From CAYQTL01 sp964420405 (GTDB lineage Bacteria > Acidobacteriota > Thermoanaerobaculia > Thermoanaerobaculales > Sulfomarinibacteraceae), in contig CAYQTL010000063.1 in the NCBI GenBank assembly GCA_964420405.1, forward strand, positions 1-30,106: 30,106 nucleotides of DNA, written 5' to 3'. Made by a program: the position numbers and the translations under genes. Below are positions 6,300-14,231 of this stretch, piece by piece. The notes under the pieces are model-generated. The model had not been told where the DNA came from. It did no database searches and saw nothing but the letters and a program-made list of their open reading frames with translations. The number at the start of each line of letters is the position of its first letter. Position 1 is the stretch's first letter.

Positions 6300-8354
6300 T
6301 CAGCCGGGCTCTCTGAGAGCGTCGCGGACCTCGCGGGACAGCCGGTCGAGACGCACCGGCTTCTGCAGGAACCGCGTCCGGCCTTCGAGGACGTCGTGGG
6401 CGGGGAGGTCGTCGGCGGCGTACCCCGAGGTCATGATCACCGCGAGGTTCGGCCACCTGGCGACCAGCCGGGCGGCGAGCTCGGGGCCGCTGAGCCCCGG
6501 CAGGATGACGTCGCTGATCAGAAGCCGGAAGGGCCGCGCGTCGGGCAGCTCGAGTGCCTCCTCGGCCGAGGCGGCGACGGTGACGTGGTAGCCGAGGTGG
6601 CCGAGCAGGTCGGCCATCACGCCGCGGATCCCGGGGTCGTCCTCGACCAGGAGGATCCGCTCCTCCGGTCCGTCGGACCCGAGGGGGGGAGCGTCGAGGT
6701 CGGGCGCGACGACGCGGTACGTGCCGGTGTCGTGCCGCGGCAGCAGCACGCGGATGGTCGTGCCGCGGCCCGGGACGCTGTCGACCTCGATCCGGCCGCC
6801 GTGGGCCGCGACGATCCCGTCGACCACCGACAGGCCGAGGCCGGTCCCCCGTCCGCGCTCCTTGGTGGTGAAGAACGGCTCGAAGATCCGCGGCAGGACG
6901 TCCGGCTCGATGCCGTGACCGTCGTCCGCGACCTCGACGAAGACGTGCTCCGCGTCCTCGTTCCCGGTCCGGAGCTCGATCCGGCCGGGTCCCTCGATGG
7001 CGTCGGCCGCGTTGAGGACGAGGTTGGTCAGGACCTGCTCGAGCTGGCCGCGGTCGCCGTCGACCCGGACGGCGCCGTCCGCGCGGCGGTGGACGATCCG
7101 GACGTTCTCCCGCACCAGGCGGCCGAGGAGCCGGACCGCGTCGCCGACGAGGTCGTCGAGCCCGATCCGCTCGGGTCGCGTCACCCCCCGGCGGGCGAAC
7201 AGCAGCAGCTGCCGGGCCAGGGAGGCGCCGCGCTGGACGTACTCCTCGAGCTCGCGCAACGAGGCGGTGGCCTCGCGCCGTTCCTCGCCGATCTCGATCG
7301 CCGCCAGCTGGACGGTCGACAGGATCGCCTGCAGGAGGTTGTTGAAGTCGTGGGCGATCCCGCCGGCGAGACGACCGAGGGCCTCCATCTTCTGGGCGTG
7401 CCGGAGCTCCTCCTCGGCGCGGCGGCGCTCGGCGAGCTCCCGTTGGAGGTGCCCGAGCAGCTCGGCGTTGTGGAGGCTCGCCGCGACCAGCGAGGCGACG
7501 GTCTCGAGGGTCTGCAGGTCGACCTGGTCGAAGGCGTCGACCACGTCCTCCTGGACGTCGAGGACGCCGCCGACCCGGTCGCCGAGGACGATGGGGACCG
7601 CGAGCTCCGCGGCGGTGACGTCGCTGTCGGGTACCGCGGGGACGAATCGCGGATCCCGCGCCACGTCGTTCACCAGCACCGGGCGTGCCGTGCGGGCGGC
7701 GGCGCCGATCAGCCCCTGGTCGAGACCCTGGGTGAAGCCGGCGCCGACGCTGGCGGCGTACCGGCCGGCGACGGTCGGGTTGTGGAGCACGCCCCGCTGC
7801 GGGTCCAGCAGAAGGATCGTGACAGTGTCGTACTCGAGGCCGGTGTGGATCTCGTCGACCGCCGTCCGGAGCACCGATCCGGCATCGTGCAACGACGCGA
7901 CATCGCGGGCGATCCGGCTCACCACATCCAGCTGCCGGAGCCGCTTGCGCTCCGTCTGGCGGGACCGGACGCGCTCGGTGACATCCCGCAGGATGACCTG
8001 GACGAGGCGCTCCTGGTCGAGCTCCACCCGGCTGAGGCTGACCTCGGCGATGAACGGGTTGCCGTCGGCGTCGAGGTGGACCCACTCGAGCTCCCGCGCT
8101 CGGCCGCCGAGCGCGTCCTCGACGAGCTGCCGGGCCGACGACTCGGACGAGCTCCCGTCGAGCTGCATGTCGGGCGAGAGATCCCACGGCGTCAGGCCCA
8201 CCACCTCCGCCGCCGGCCGCGCGAACATCTCGGCCGCTCGAGGGTTGCACTCGGTGATCCTGCAGCCGCGCAGCACCAGGACGCCGTCGTGGGCGCTCTC
8301 GAACAGGGCGCGGTACCGCGCTCCGGCGTCGGCCCGATCCCGCCGACCGCTCAT
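6300..8354 (-). CDS. Soluble PAS-GAF hybrid histidine kinase with receiver domain
   Basis: A 684-residue protein without membrane segments, so a cytosolic sensor. In order: PAS (about 12-130, YRALFESAHDGVLV), GAF (about 145-300), HisKA with phospho-acceptor His335 in GGIAHDFNN, ATPase domain with N box (NLVLNAADAIEG), G1 (DDGHGIEPDVLPRIFEPFF) and G2 (GRGTGLGLS), then a receiver (about 565-680) with ILLVEDD, phospho-acceptor Asp615 (ISDVILPG) and Lys in FLQKPV. It can autophosphorylate and pass phosphate to its own receiver. The output is unknown, since no separate regulator or phosphotransfer protein is adjacent. Its ATG overlaps the stop of a 24-codon leader ORF in ATGA, so expression is probably coupled to translation of that ORF. 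The ligands of PAS and GAF cannot be read. Confidence 0.93.
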   Translation of the reverse strand: MSGRRDRADAGARYRALFESAHDGVLVLRGCRITECNPRAAEMFARPAAEVVGLTPWDLSPDMQLDGSSSESSARQLVEDALGGRARELEWVHLDADGNPFIAEVSLSRVELDQERLVQVILRDVTERVRSRQTERKRLRQLDVVSRIARDVASLHDAGSVLRTAVDEIHTGLEYDTVTILLLDPQRGVLHNPTVAGRYAASVGAGFTQGLDQGLIGAAARTARPVLVNDVARDPRFVPAVPDSDVTAAELAVPIVLGDRVGGVLDVQEDVVDAFDQVDLQTLETVASLVAASLHNAELLGHLQRELAERRRAEEELRHAQKMEALGRLAGGIAHDFNNLLQAILSTVQLAAIEIGEERREATASLRELEEYVQRGASLARQLLLFARRGVTRPERIGLDDLVGDAVRLLGRLVRENVRIVHRRADGAVRVDGDRGQLEQVLTNLVLNAADAIEGPGRIELRTGNEDAEHVFVEVADDGHGIEPDVLPRIFEPFFTTKERGRGTGLGLSVVDGIVAAHGGRIEVDSVPGRGTTIRVLLPRHDTGTYRVVAPDLDAPPLGSDGPEERILLVEDDPGIRGVMADLLGHLGYHVTVAASAEEALELPDARPFRLLISDVILPGLSGPELAARLVARWPNLAVIMTSGYAADDLPAHDVLEGRTRFLQKPVRLDRLSREVRDALREPG

Positions 8355-8425
8355 CCCGGGATCCGGCGGCAGGTCGGCCGGCGCGGGGGTTCGTCGGGCT
8401 GTCGGACGGACACGTTCGGCGGCAT
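8351..8425 (-). CDS. Leader ORF (24 codons) coupled to the histidine kinase
   Basis: ATG 8425 has a well-placed Shine-Dalgarno sequence (GGAAGGA, AGGA 7 nt upstream). The frame ends in TGA overlapping the kinase ATG as ATGA. The peptide is rich in Pro and Arg (QPDEPPRRPTCRRIPG at its end), including two PP pairs. The kinase start itself has no clear ribosome site, so ribosomes probably reach it by finishing this ORF. Whether the peptide does anything, or whether its translation senses something (as stalling leaders do at PP motifs), is inference. It may instead be a chance frame. Confidence 0.45.
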   Translation of the reverse strand: MPPNVSVRQPDEPPRRPTCRRIPG

Positions 8426-8447
8426 CGAGAGGTCCTTCCGGTCACCG

Positions 8448-8453
8448 ATTGTA
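8448..8453 (-). promoter_or_regulatory. -10 box TACAAT for leader ORF and kinase
   Basis: On the minus strand TACAAT lies 22 nt before the leader-ORF ATG. The hexamer 17 nt further upstream (CAGGAG) does not resemble TTGACA, which suggests activator dependence. Palindromes cover that position. Confidence 0.45.
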
Positions 8454-8458
8454 CAGCG

Positions 8459-8486
8459 GATCGCAGCGATCTCCTGTACGGAGATC
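8459..8486. promoter_or_regulatory. Nested palindromes, candidate operator
   Basis: Two overlapping perfect inverted repeats: GATCGC A GCGATC (8459-8471), and GATCTCC, TGTAC, GGAGATC (8468-8486). They begin 5 bp upstream of the -10 box of the kinase transcript and cover the -35 position, which fits an operator. No DNA-binding protein for it is visible nearby. Confidence 0.45.
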
Positions 8487-8541
8487 AGGGCGAGGGCTGC
8501 GTGGCGGCAGCCGAAGTGATCGCGGCGCCCGTGCACGACGA

Positions 8542-8564
8542 CTGCGCCGAGCGGAGCGGCGCAG
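8542..8564 (-). terminator. Hairpin downstream of exonuclease III
   Basis: CTGCGCC (8542-8548) pairs with GGCGCAG (8558-8564) around a 9-nt loop. With the next hairpin it follows the exonuclease gene on the minus strand. No T-tract. Confidence 0.3.
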
Positions 8565-8576
8565 GCGGCGGAATCG

Positions 8577-8592
8577 GGACCCCGTGGGGTCC
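8577..8592 (-). terminator. Second hairpin downstream of exonuclease III
   Basis: GGACCCC, GT, GGGGTCC: a perfect 7-bp inverted repeat about 60 nt past the exonuclease stop. No T-tract, so factor-dependent or structural termination is assumed. Confidence 0.35.
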
Positions 8593-8651
8593 TGCCCGGA
8601 GGAGCCGTTCCTGACGGCGACCGGGGCCGCGGGCCGCCGCCGGTTCGGACC

Positions 8652-9434
8652 TCAGCCCGACAGATCGAGGTCGACCAGCACCGGCGCGTGGTCGGAGGGC
8701 GTCAGGCCGTCCTGCTTCTTGCGCCAGTCCCGGTCGATCTCCGCCTCGGCGAGGCGTGCCGCGACCGGCTCGGTCCCGAGCACCAGGTCGATCCGGAGGC
8801 CGTGGCCGCGGTGGAACGCACCGCCCCGGTAATCCCACCATGTGAACTCGCGGGCGTGGGGGTGCCGCCTGCGGAACAGGTCCACGAGGCCGTGCTCGAG
8901 CAGCGCTTCGAGGCGGCGGCGCTCGTCCCCGGTGTGGAAGATCGAGCCCGCGAGCCGCTCCTCGTCCCAGCTGTCGAGGGGCGCCGGAACGACGTTGAAG
9001 TCGCCGCACAGAACCGCCGGCGCGGTGCTGTCGAGGGTCGTCGCGAGGTGCCGTGACAGCGAGTCGAACCACTCCAGCTTGCGCGGGTAGTCGTCGTGGT
9101 CGACGCTCTTGCCGTTGGGGCAGTACACCGTGGTGAAGGCGAGGCCGCCGACCTCGACCGTCAACAGCCGTGCACCGAAGTGGTCCTCGCCCGGCAGGCC
9201 CAGCTGCAGCGGTCGCGGCTCGGTGCGCGCCAGTACGGCGACGCCGTTCCAGGCCTTCTGGCCGTACACGGCGGCGTGGTAGCCGAGCCCGGCGAGCTCG
9301 GCGTGGGGAAACCGCTCGTCGGTCAGCTTGAGCTCCTGCAGGCCGACGACGTCGGGCCGACGGGCCTCGAGCCACAGCCGGAGGTAGTCGAGCCTGGCGC
9401 GGAGGCCGTTGACGTTCCAGGTCGCGATCCGCAT
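8652..9434 (-). CDS. xthA: Exodeoxyribonuclease III family AP endonuclease
   Basis: A 260-residue cytosolic DNA-repair enzyme of the Mg-dependent endonuclease/exonuclease/phosphatase fold. It cleaves 5' of abasic sites and trims 3' ends in base-excision repair. Visible active-site residues: N7 (MRIATWNVNGLR), E34 (GLQELKL), D145 and N147 (GDFNVVPAPLD), and D248-H249 (SDHAPVLVD). The length is typical of ExoIII. I chose ATG 9434 because the family motif begins at its first residue; the frame upstream of it is low-complexity and belongs to the divergent CHAT gene region. The gene is divergent from the CHAT gene with only about 50 nt between starts. Confidence 0.93.
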   Translation of the reverse strand: MRIATWNVNGLRARLDYLRLWLEARRPDVVGLQELKLTDERFPHAELAGLGYHAAVYGQKAWNGVAVLARTEPRPLQLGLPGEDHFGARLLTVEVGGLAFTTVYCPNGKSVDHDDYPRKLEWFDSLSRHLATTLDSTAPAVLCGDFNVVPAPLDSWDEERLAGSIFHTGDERRRLEALLEHGLVDLFRRRHPHAREFTWWDYRGGAFHRGHGLRIDLVLGTEPVAARLAEAEIDRDWRKKQDGLTPSDHAPVLVDLDLSG

Positions 9435-9473
9435 GGGGACAGTACAGCAGGAACCCGAGGCCGGCGCCAGCGG

Positions 9474-9479
9474 TACGAT
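9474..9479 (+). promoter_or_regulatory. -10-like TACGAT, CHAT gene
   Basis: TACGAT is followed by seven bases and ATG 9487. This supports 9487 rather than the in-frame ATG 9478, which would overlap the hexamer. It implies a leaderless or nearly leaderless mRNA. Confidence 0.35.
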
Positions 9480-9486
9480 GGAGCGG

Positions 9487-12400
9487 ATGCATCCGCTGAT
9501 CCGTCTGGCGGTCCTCTCGCTGGTCGCGATGGCCGGTCCCGCCGGGGCCGCGGTGGTGGTGGAGGAGGTGCCGGCCGGATCCGCCGGCGAGCTCGCCGGC
9601 CTGCGCGCCGGAGACGAGATCGTGGCGTGGCGGGGCACGGGTCCGGTGTCGGAGGTCTCGGGGGGCGCGGTCCGCGATCCGCTCGACTGGGCGCTGGTGG
9701 AGCTCGAGGTGGCGCCGCGGGGCGGAGCCGTCGTCGAGGTCCGTCGGCACCCCGGACGGAGCACGGTGGTGCTGGCGCTGCCCGCCGGCCGGACCGAGGC
9801 GGTCGTCGTTCCGTCTGACGCCGGACCGCTCGTCGTGTCGTGGCGTCAGGCCAGGGCGGCGGTGGCGGACGAGGCGGACGCCGCCGCGACGGCGACGACG
9901 CAGCTGGCGTCGGCGGTCGCGGGGGGCGCGGCGCGGGGTCGGCCGGGATGGCGGTGGTGGGGGCATCTCGAGATCGGACGCCTGTGGGCGCGACTGCAGC
10001 AACCCGGTGCGGCCGAAGCAGCCCTCGGGCGGGCGGTGGTGGCCGCCCGGGAGGCGGATGCGCCGGCCGCCGAGGTGCTCGCGGGCCTCGACCTCGCCCA
10101 GGTGTTGCGGCGTCAGCGGCGGTACGCGGACGCCGACGAGGTCCTCGCCGGGGCCGAGGTGGTGGCCCGGCGGGCCTGGCCGGACGGCTCCGTCTGTCTC
10201 GGCGAGGTGCTCGACCGTCGCGGCGAGTCGGCACGCGGCCTCGGCGATCTGGACCGAGCCCGGCGGCTGTTCGAGCAGGGCCTCGAGAAGCGCCGGAACG
10301 CGGCACCCTCCAGCCTCGACGAGGCCGCGTCCCACAACTCCCTGTGCACCCTGGCGTACCAGCAGGGGCGGCTGGAGGACGCGGTCCGGTGGTGCGGTCG
10401 CGCACTCGAGATCCGGAATCGGGTCGCTCCCGGTGGCCTCGATGTGGCCAAGAGCCACAACAACCTCGGGTTGATCAGCTACCAGCTCGGCGACCTGGTC
10501 GCGGCGGACCGCCACCTGCGGCTCGCCCTCGAGATCAAGCGGCGGCGATCCGGAGCGGACCTCTCCCTCGCCAACACCCTCAACAACCTGGCGCTCGTGG
10601 CCTCCAGGCGGGGCGACCTGGAGTCCGCCCAGCGGTTCCTGGAGGAGACGCTGGAGCTCGAGCAGGAGGCCGGCGCCCACGCAGTCGACCTGGCGCGGAC
10701 GCTCAACAACCTGGGAGAGGTGGCGCTCAAGCGGGGGCAGTGGGGCGCCGCGAGACGCGTCCTCGAGCGGTCGCTCGAGCTCCACGGCACGGCCGGTCCG
10801 CAGACGATCCACGCCGCCTACGCCCACGCCAACCTCGGCTTCGCGCTGGTCGAGATCGGAGACCTGGAGCGCGCCGCGAGGCAGTACCGCGCCGCGGCCA
10901 CGGTCATCGCGGAGGTCGCCCCGCGGAGCCTCGACGAGGCGGGGATCCTCACCAACCTCGCGGAGCTGGACTGGCGGCGGGGCGACCTCGAGGCGGCGGA
11001 GCGCGGCTACCGCCGGGCGCTGGACCTGAAGCGGCGGCTGGCTCCGGGCTCGGTCGCCGAGGCCTCGGGCCGGACGGCGCTCGCGGGGCTCCTGCTCGAC
11101 CTCGGCGAGGTCTCCGAGGCCCGGGCCGAGCTCGAGGCGGCGCGCCCCGTCGTCGCGCGGCTGGCCCCCGACACAGACCTCCATGCGCGCGTGCTGCACA
11201 GGCTCGGCCACGTCGCCCTCGCCGGAGGAGACCGGCCGGCTGCGGCCGCGATGTGGCGGTCGGCCCTCGACGCCCTCGAGGCGCAGGTCGGGCGGGTCGG
11301 AGTCGGCGAGTCGGTGCGCGCCGGACTGCGCTCGACGGCTGCCGACATCCCGCGGGACCTCGTGCGGCTGCTGGTCGACTCGGGCGAGCCGGCGGAGGCG
11401 TTCGCGGTGCTCGAGCGATGGCGAGCCCACGAGATGGTGGTGATGCTGCGGGAGCGCGAGGTGGCGCTCGCCCGGCTCCCCGCGGACGTGGAGCGCCGCC
11501 GTCGCACGACCGCGGTCGAGCTCGATCGCGCACGGGAGGAGCTGGCGGGCGCCGACCCCGCCGACCCGGGCTCCGTCGAGACGGCGGTGCGGCGGCTCGC
11601 CGAGGCGCGCCGGCGCCACGACGAGGTCGCCGGCGAGATGCGGGAGGTGGCGCCGCGGACGGCGTGCCTGCGCGATCCGCGACCGCTCGACGTGCCGGCC
11701 GCGCAGGAGAGCCTCGGCGCCCGGGCGGTCGCGCTGTCCTACGTGTTCGACGAGACCTCCGGCACGGTGTTCGCCGTCGGCCCGGGCGACCGTTTCGAGG
11801 CGCGCCACCTGCGGCCGTCCCGCGCCGACATCACACGGCGGGTGACGGTGTTCAGAGGCCTTGTGGCCGGCGGTGCGGACGTGACGGCGGTCCGCGCGGC
11901 GGGCGCCGCGCTCTACGGAGATCTGCTGGCGCCGGTGGAGGACATCGTCGAGACCGCGGAGCTCGTGGTGCTGGTCCCCGACGACCCCCTGCTGGTCCTG
12001 CCGTGGGCCGCGCTCGTCCGGGAAGGGCCCGGCGGCGGACGATGGCTGGCCCAGTGGCGTCCCTCCGTCACCACCCCGTCGCTGACGGTGCTCGCGGCTC
12101 TCCGCGCCGGTCCACCGGGTCCGGCCGGGGGCCGTGCGGTGGCGGTGGCCGATCCGTCACCTGCTGCCGGTGCGGCATCGTCGGAACGCCTTCCCGCCGC
12201 CCGCGACGAGGTCGCGGCGGTGCGTGCCAGCCTGGGCGACGTGGTCGAGGCGATGGTGGGGACCGCCGCCACCGAGGGCGAGCTCAAGCGGCGGGCGGAC
12301 GGTGCATGGCTGGTGCACCTCGCGACCCACGCCGTGCTCGACGACCACAGGCCGCTCGAATCGGCGGTGGTGCTGGCGCCGTCGATGGCGCCGCCCGAGG

Positions 12401-12816
12401 ACGGGCTCCTCCACGCCTGGGAGGTGATGGCCTCGATCCGCCTCGAGCGGGCGATGGTGGTGCTGTCGGGCTGCGACACCGGCCTCGGTCGCCCGGTCTC
12501 GGGGGAGGGGCTGATGGGGCTGTCGCGGGCGTTCCACCACGCCGGCGCCCGGTCGGTGGTCGCGTCGCTGTGGCGCCTGGAGGATCGCCGGGCGGCCGAG
12601 ATGATGCGCCGTTTCTACCGTCATCTGGGCGAGGGGGCGGAGGCCGCGTCGGCGCTGCGCTCCGCCCAGGTCGAGATGATCGAGGGCCGGGCCGGGCTTG
12701 CCGGTCCGCTGGCGTGGCTCCTCGAGCGGGTGAGGTGCCTCGGCGACCCTGGCTGCTTCGACGGGGGCCACCCGGTCACCTGGGCCGCCGTCCGGATCGA
12801 AGGGGACTGGCGGTAG
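9487..12816 (+). CDS. Exported PDZ-TPR-CHAT caspase-like protein
   Basis: An 1109-residue protein. Residues 1-22 form a signal peptide (MHPLIRLAVLSLVAMAGPAGA), so the product is probably extracytoplasmic. A PDZ-like domain follows (about 22-105, with PAGSAGELAGLRAGDEIVAW). Then come about a dozen TPRs of the 42-residue kinesin-light-chain type (about 155-620, repeating HNNLGLISYQLGDLVAADRH-like units). A helical charged linker spans about 620-720, and a C-terminal CHAT domain about 730-1105. The CHAT dyad is intact: H948 (HLATHAVLD) and C996 (VLSGCDTGLG). CHAT proteases cleave proteins, and TPRs usually carry the sensor or partner site. The target is unknown. Its stop lies 5 nt from the convergent anti-sigma-like gene. 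ATG 9478 is an alternative start. Confidence 0.88.
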   Translation: MHPLIRLAVLSLVAMAGPAGAAVVVEEVPAGSAGELAGLRAGDEIVAWRGTGPVSEVSGGAVRDPLDWALVELEVAPRGGAVVEVRRHPGRSTVVLALPAGRTEAVVVPSDAGPLVVSWRQARAAVADEADAAATATTQLASAVAGGAARGRPGWRWWGHLEIGRLWARLQQPGAAEAALGRAVVAAREADAPAAEVLAGLDLAQVLRRQRRYADADEVLAGAEVVARRAWPDGSVCLGEVLDRRGESARGLGDLDRARRLFEQGLEKRRNAAPSSLDEAASHNSLCTLAYQQGRLEDAVRWCGRALEIRNRVAPGGLDVAKSHNNLGLISYQLGDLVAADRHLRLALEIKRRRSGADLSLANTLNNLALVASRRGDLESAQRFLEETLELEQEAGAHAVDLARTLNNLGEVALKRGQWGAARRVLERSLELHGTAGPQTIHAAYAHANLGFALVEIGDLERAARQYRAAATVIAEVAPRSLDEAGILTNLAELDWRRGDLEAAERGYRRALDLKRRLAPGSVAEASGRTALAGLLLDLGEVSEARAELEAARPVVARLAPDTDLHARVLHRLGHVALAGGDRPAAAAMWRSALDALEAQVGRVGVGESVRAGLRSTAADIPRDLVRLLVDSGEPAEAFAVLERWRAHEMVVMLREREVALARLPADVERRRRTTAVELDRAREELAGADPADPGSVETAVRRLAEARRRHDEVAGEMREVAPRTACLRDPRPLDVPAAQESLGARAVALSYVFDETSGTVFAVGPGDRFEARHLRPSRADITRRVTVFRGLVAGGADVTAVRAAGAALYGDLLAPVEDIVETAELVVLVPDDPLLVLPWAALVREGPGGGRWLAQWRPSVTTPSLTVLAALRAGPPGPAGGRAVAVADPSPAAGAASSERLPAARDEVAAVRASLGDVVEAMVGTAATEGELKRRADGAWLVHLATHAVLDDHRPLESAVVLAPSMAPPEDGLLHAWEVMASIRLERAMVVLSGCDTGLGRPVSGEGLMGLSRAFHHAGARSVVASLWRLEDRRAAEMMRRFYRHLGEGAEAASALRSAQVEMIEGRAGLAGPLAWLLERVRCLGDPGCFDGGHPVTWAAVRIEGDWR

Positions 12817-12821
12817 AGCCC

Positions 12822-13475
12822 TCAGCGCACGGTGACGACGAAGGTGGGCGAGGTCACCGTGGTGCCGTCGTCGGTCACCGCGGTCACCTGCCACAGCACG
12901 CGCTCGCCGGCGGCGACGCTCTCGAGGTCCTCCGGCGGGACATGCAGGGAGGTCGCGCGGATCCCGTCCTGCTCGTGCACGAGCTCGAGGCGCGCATCGC
13001 TGACCGTGACACGGTACGCGGTCGCGCCCTCGATCGGGCTCCAGCGCAGCACGAACACGTCGCGCGGCAGGGCCTCGCGGTCGCCGGCGACCGCCTCGAT
13101 TCCGGGCCGATCGGCCGCGCGGTAGACCGGCGCCCGGGGTCGGGCGAGATGCCACATGGCGGCCGTCCCGAGGGCGATCAGTGCGGACGCCGCCGCCGCC
13201 AGCAGCGGCCGGCGCCATCGGGTGCGGAACGGCACCGTGTCGCCGGCAGCCGCGCCGCGCTCCTCCCGGACGAGGTCGAGGGCGATCCGCCACTCCCGTG
13301 CGAGCTGCGGGTCGTCGACCAGACGCTCGGCCAGCTCCCGGGTCCTGGCCGGGTCGAGCTCGCCCGCCGCCGCCCGCCACACCTCCTCCGGGCTCGGGGA
13401 CGGCCCCGGCGCCTCCGCCGGCGGGTCGCCCGACGCGAAGGCGCGTCGCAGGCGGTCGAGGTCGCGGTCGCTCAC
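12822..13475 (-). CDS. Membrane anti-sigma-like protein with FN3-like periplasmic domain
   Basis: A 217-residue single-pass protein. Residues 28-75 (SPEEVWRAAAGELDPARTRE to EEWRIALDLVRE-like helices) resemble anti-sigma N-domains but lack the zinc motif HxxxCxxC. One transmembrane helix spans about 90-110. The outer part (about 140-217) looks like one FN3/Ig-type domain (FVLRWSPIEGATAYRVTVSD, VLWQVTAV). The GTG start 13475 overlaps the sigma factor stop by 4 nt (GTGA), so the two are coupled. Position and topology suggest that it holds the sigma factor at the membrane and senses an outside signal. That is inference, since no anti-sigma signature is decisive. The CHAT gene ends 5 nt from its stop on the opposite strand. 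Confidence 0.7.
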   Translation of the reverse strand: MSDRDLDRLRRAFASGDPPAEAPGPSPSPEEVWRAAAGELDPARTRELAERLVDDPQLAREWRIALDLVREERGAAAGDTVPFRTRWRRPLLAAAASALIALGTAAMWHLARPRAPVYRAADRPGIEAVAGDREALPRDVFVLRWSPIEGATAYRVTVSDARLELVHEQDGIRATSLHVPPEDLESVAAGERVLWQVTAVTDDGTTVTSPTFVVTVR

Positions 13476-14023
13476 GGCTCGATGCCCTTCGCCGAGAGAC
13501 ATCGTCGGAGGTCGGCGAGGCCCCGGTAGACCAGGTTGTCGGCGCGCTTGGCGCTCCAGCCCAGCATCCCGGCGACCTCCCGGACGGTGTGGCCCTGCAG
13601 GTGCAGCGTCACCGCGACCCTCCGGTTCGGCGCCATGACGCGCAGGCACGAGCGGATGCCGTCGCCGGCGCGCCGCGACGCGGCGGCCCGCTCGGGATCG
13701 GGCTCCGCCGCGGCCATCCTGTCCACCTCCACGCCCTCCAACGGGACCTCCCGGCGCCGTCCCCGGCGGCGGATCTCGTCCACCACCACCGAGTACGCCG
13801 CTCGCCACAGGTACGACGACCGGATCGGCTGATCTCCCTCACCCGACCCGGTCGCGTCGAGCACCCGCAGCAGCGCCACCTGCACCAGGTCGTCGAGGTC
13901 GCCGACGAGCGCGGTCGGGACGTGCCGTCGCACCGCCGCCGTCAGGCTCCGCCGGAGCGCCTCCAGGTCGCGACCCCGTCCCGGACTCGGTGACACCGCC
14001 TGGGAGCTCATCGACGGGCCCAT
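13472..14023 (-). CDS. ECF-type sigma-70 family factor
   Basis: A protein of about 183 residues with sigma region 2 (LVGDLDDLVQVALLRVLDA, then SSYLWRAAYSVVVDEIRRRG) and region 4 (APNRRVAVTLHLQGHTVREV, AGMLGWSAKRADNLVYRGL). It lacks regions 1 and 3, the usual two-domain ECF plan. It should direct RNA polymerase to a small set of promoters, probably including its own. The start is unsure: ATG 14023 has GGGAGA right against it, ATG 14011 has that sequence 12 nt away, and GTG 14059 lies inside the operator-like repeats and has no ribosome site. Its stop overlaps the next gene's GTG. The divergent propeller gene shares the upstream region. Confidence 0.88.
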   Translation of the reverse strand: MGPSMSSQAVSPSPGRGRDLEALRRSLTAAVRRHVPTALVGDLDDLVQVALLRVLDATGSGEGDQPIRSSYLWRAAYSVVVDEIRRRGRRREVPLEGVEVDRMAAAEPDPERAAASRRAGDGIRSCLRVMAPNRRVAVTLHLQGHTVREVAGMLGWSAKRADNLVYRGLADLRRCLSAKGIEP

Positions 14024-14040
14024 TCTCCCATGGTCGGGGG

Positions 14041-14070
14041 GTGACGCCGTGTCCGTCACGTCGAGTGACG
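14041..14070. promoter_or_regulatory. Three-half-site operator candidate (GTGACG / CGTCAC / GTGACG)
   Basis: GTGACG at 14041-14046, CGTCAC at 14054-14059 and GTGACG at 14065-14070: alternating half-sites separated by 7 and 5 nt. The outer two extend to GTGACGCCG. They lie just upstream of the sigma gene start and within the region shared with the divergent propeller gene, the expected place for a regulator of one or both. Confidence 0.45.
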
Positions 14071-14231
14071 CCGATCACCCCCGAACCTGAGGGAAACCCG
14101 GCGCGGCCCTCGTCCATCCCCGCGAAGGAGCGGAGAACCCGATGTCCAGCAACCCACAACCAGACAGCCGGTGTCGGAGCGGGGGCGCGCCCGCCGCGCC
14201 GTCCGCGTCCGGCGACCGGGGGGAGGCGACG

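Noticed and set aside
9439..9444. TACTGT as the leaderless promoter of exonuclease III
   Set aside because: The gap to ATG 9434 is only 4 nt, too short for a start at the ATG. It was left out of the leaderless set.
8485..11808. Minus-strand open frame of more than 1000 codons across the exonuclease and CHAT genes
   Set aside because: It is antisense to two clearly real genes, is full of Arg/Pro/Gly, and has no domain. It arises from high GC content, as do similar long frames at 594-2420, 2837-4591, 4128-6047, 6264-8519, 9840-13529 and 13839-15731.
9487..12816. TPR-CHAT as part of a CRISPR (Craspase-like) system
   Set aside because: No Cas gene or repeat array is present, and the protein carries a signal peptide and PDZ domain, unlike cytosolic CRISPR-linked TPR-CHAT.
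14057..14059. GTG 14059 as the sigma factor start
   Set aside because: No ribosome site, and it lies inside the GTGACG/CGTCAC repeats. The added residues do not resemble sigma sequence.
14092..14114. ECF-type promoter (GGAAACC ... CGTC) before the propeller gene
   Set aside because: The spacing is about 12-13 nt, shorter than the roughly 16 nt usual for ECF promoters. I could not support it over chance.
14142..14231. Upstream ATG 14142 as the propeller start
   Set aside because: It would put about 30 polar residues before a normal signal peptide. ATG 14232 has the better-spaced ribosome site.
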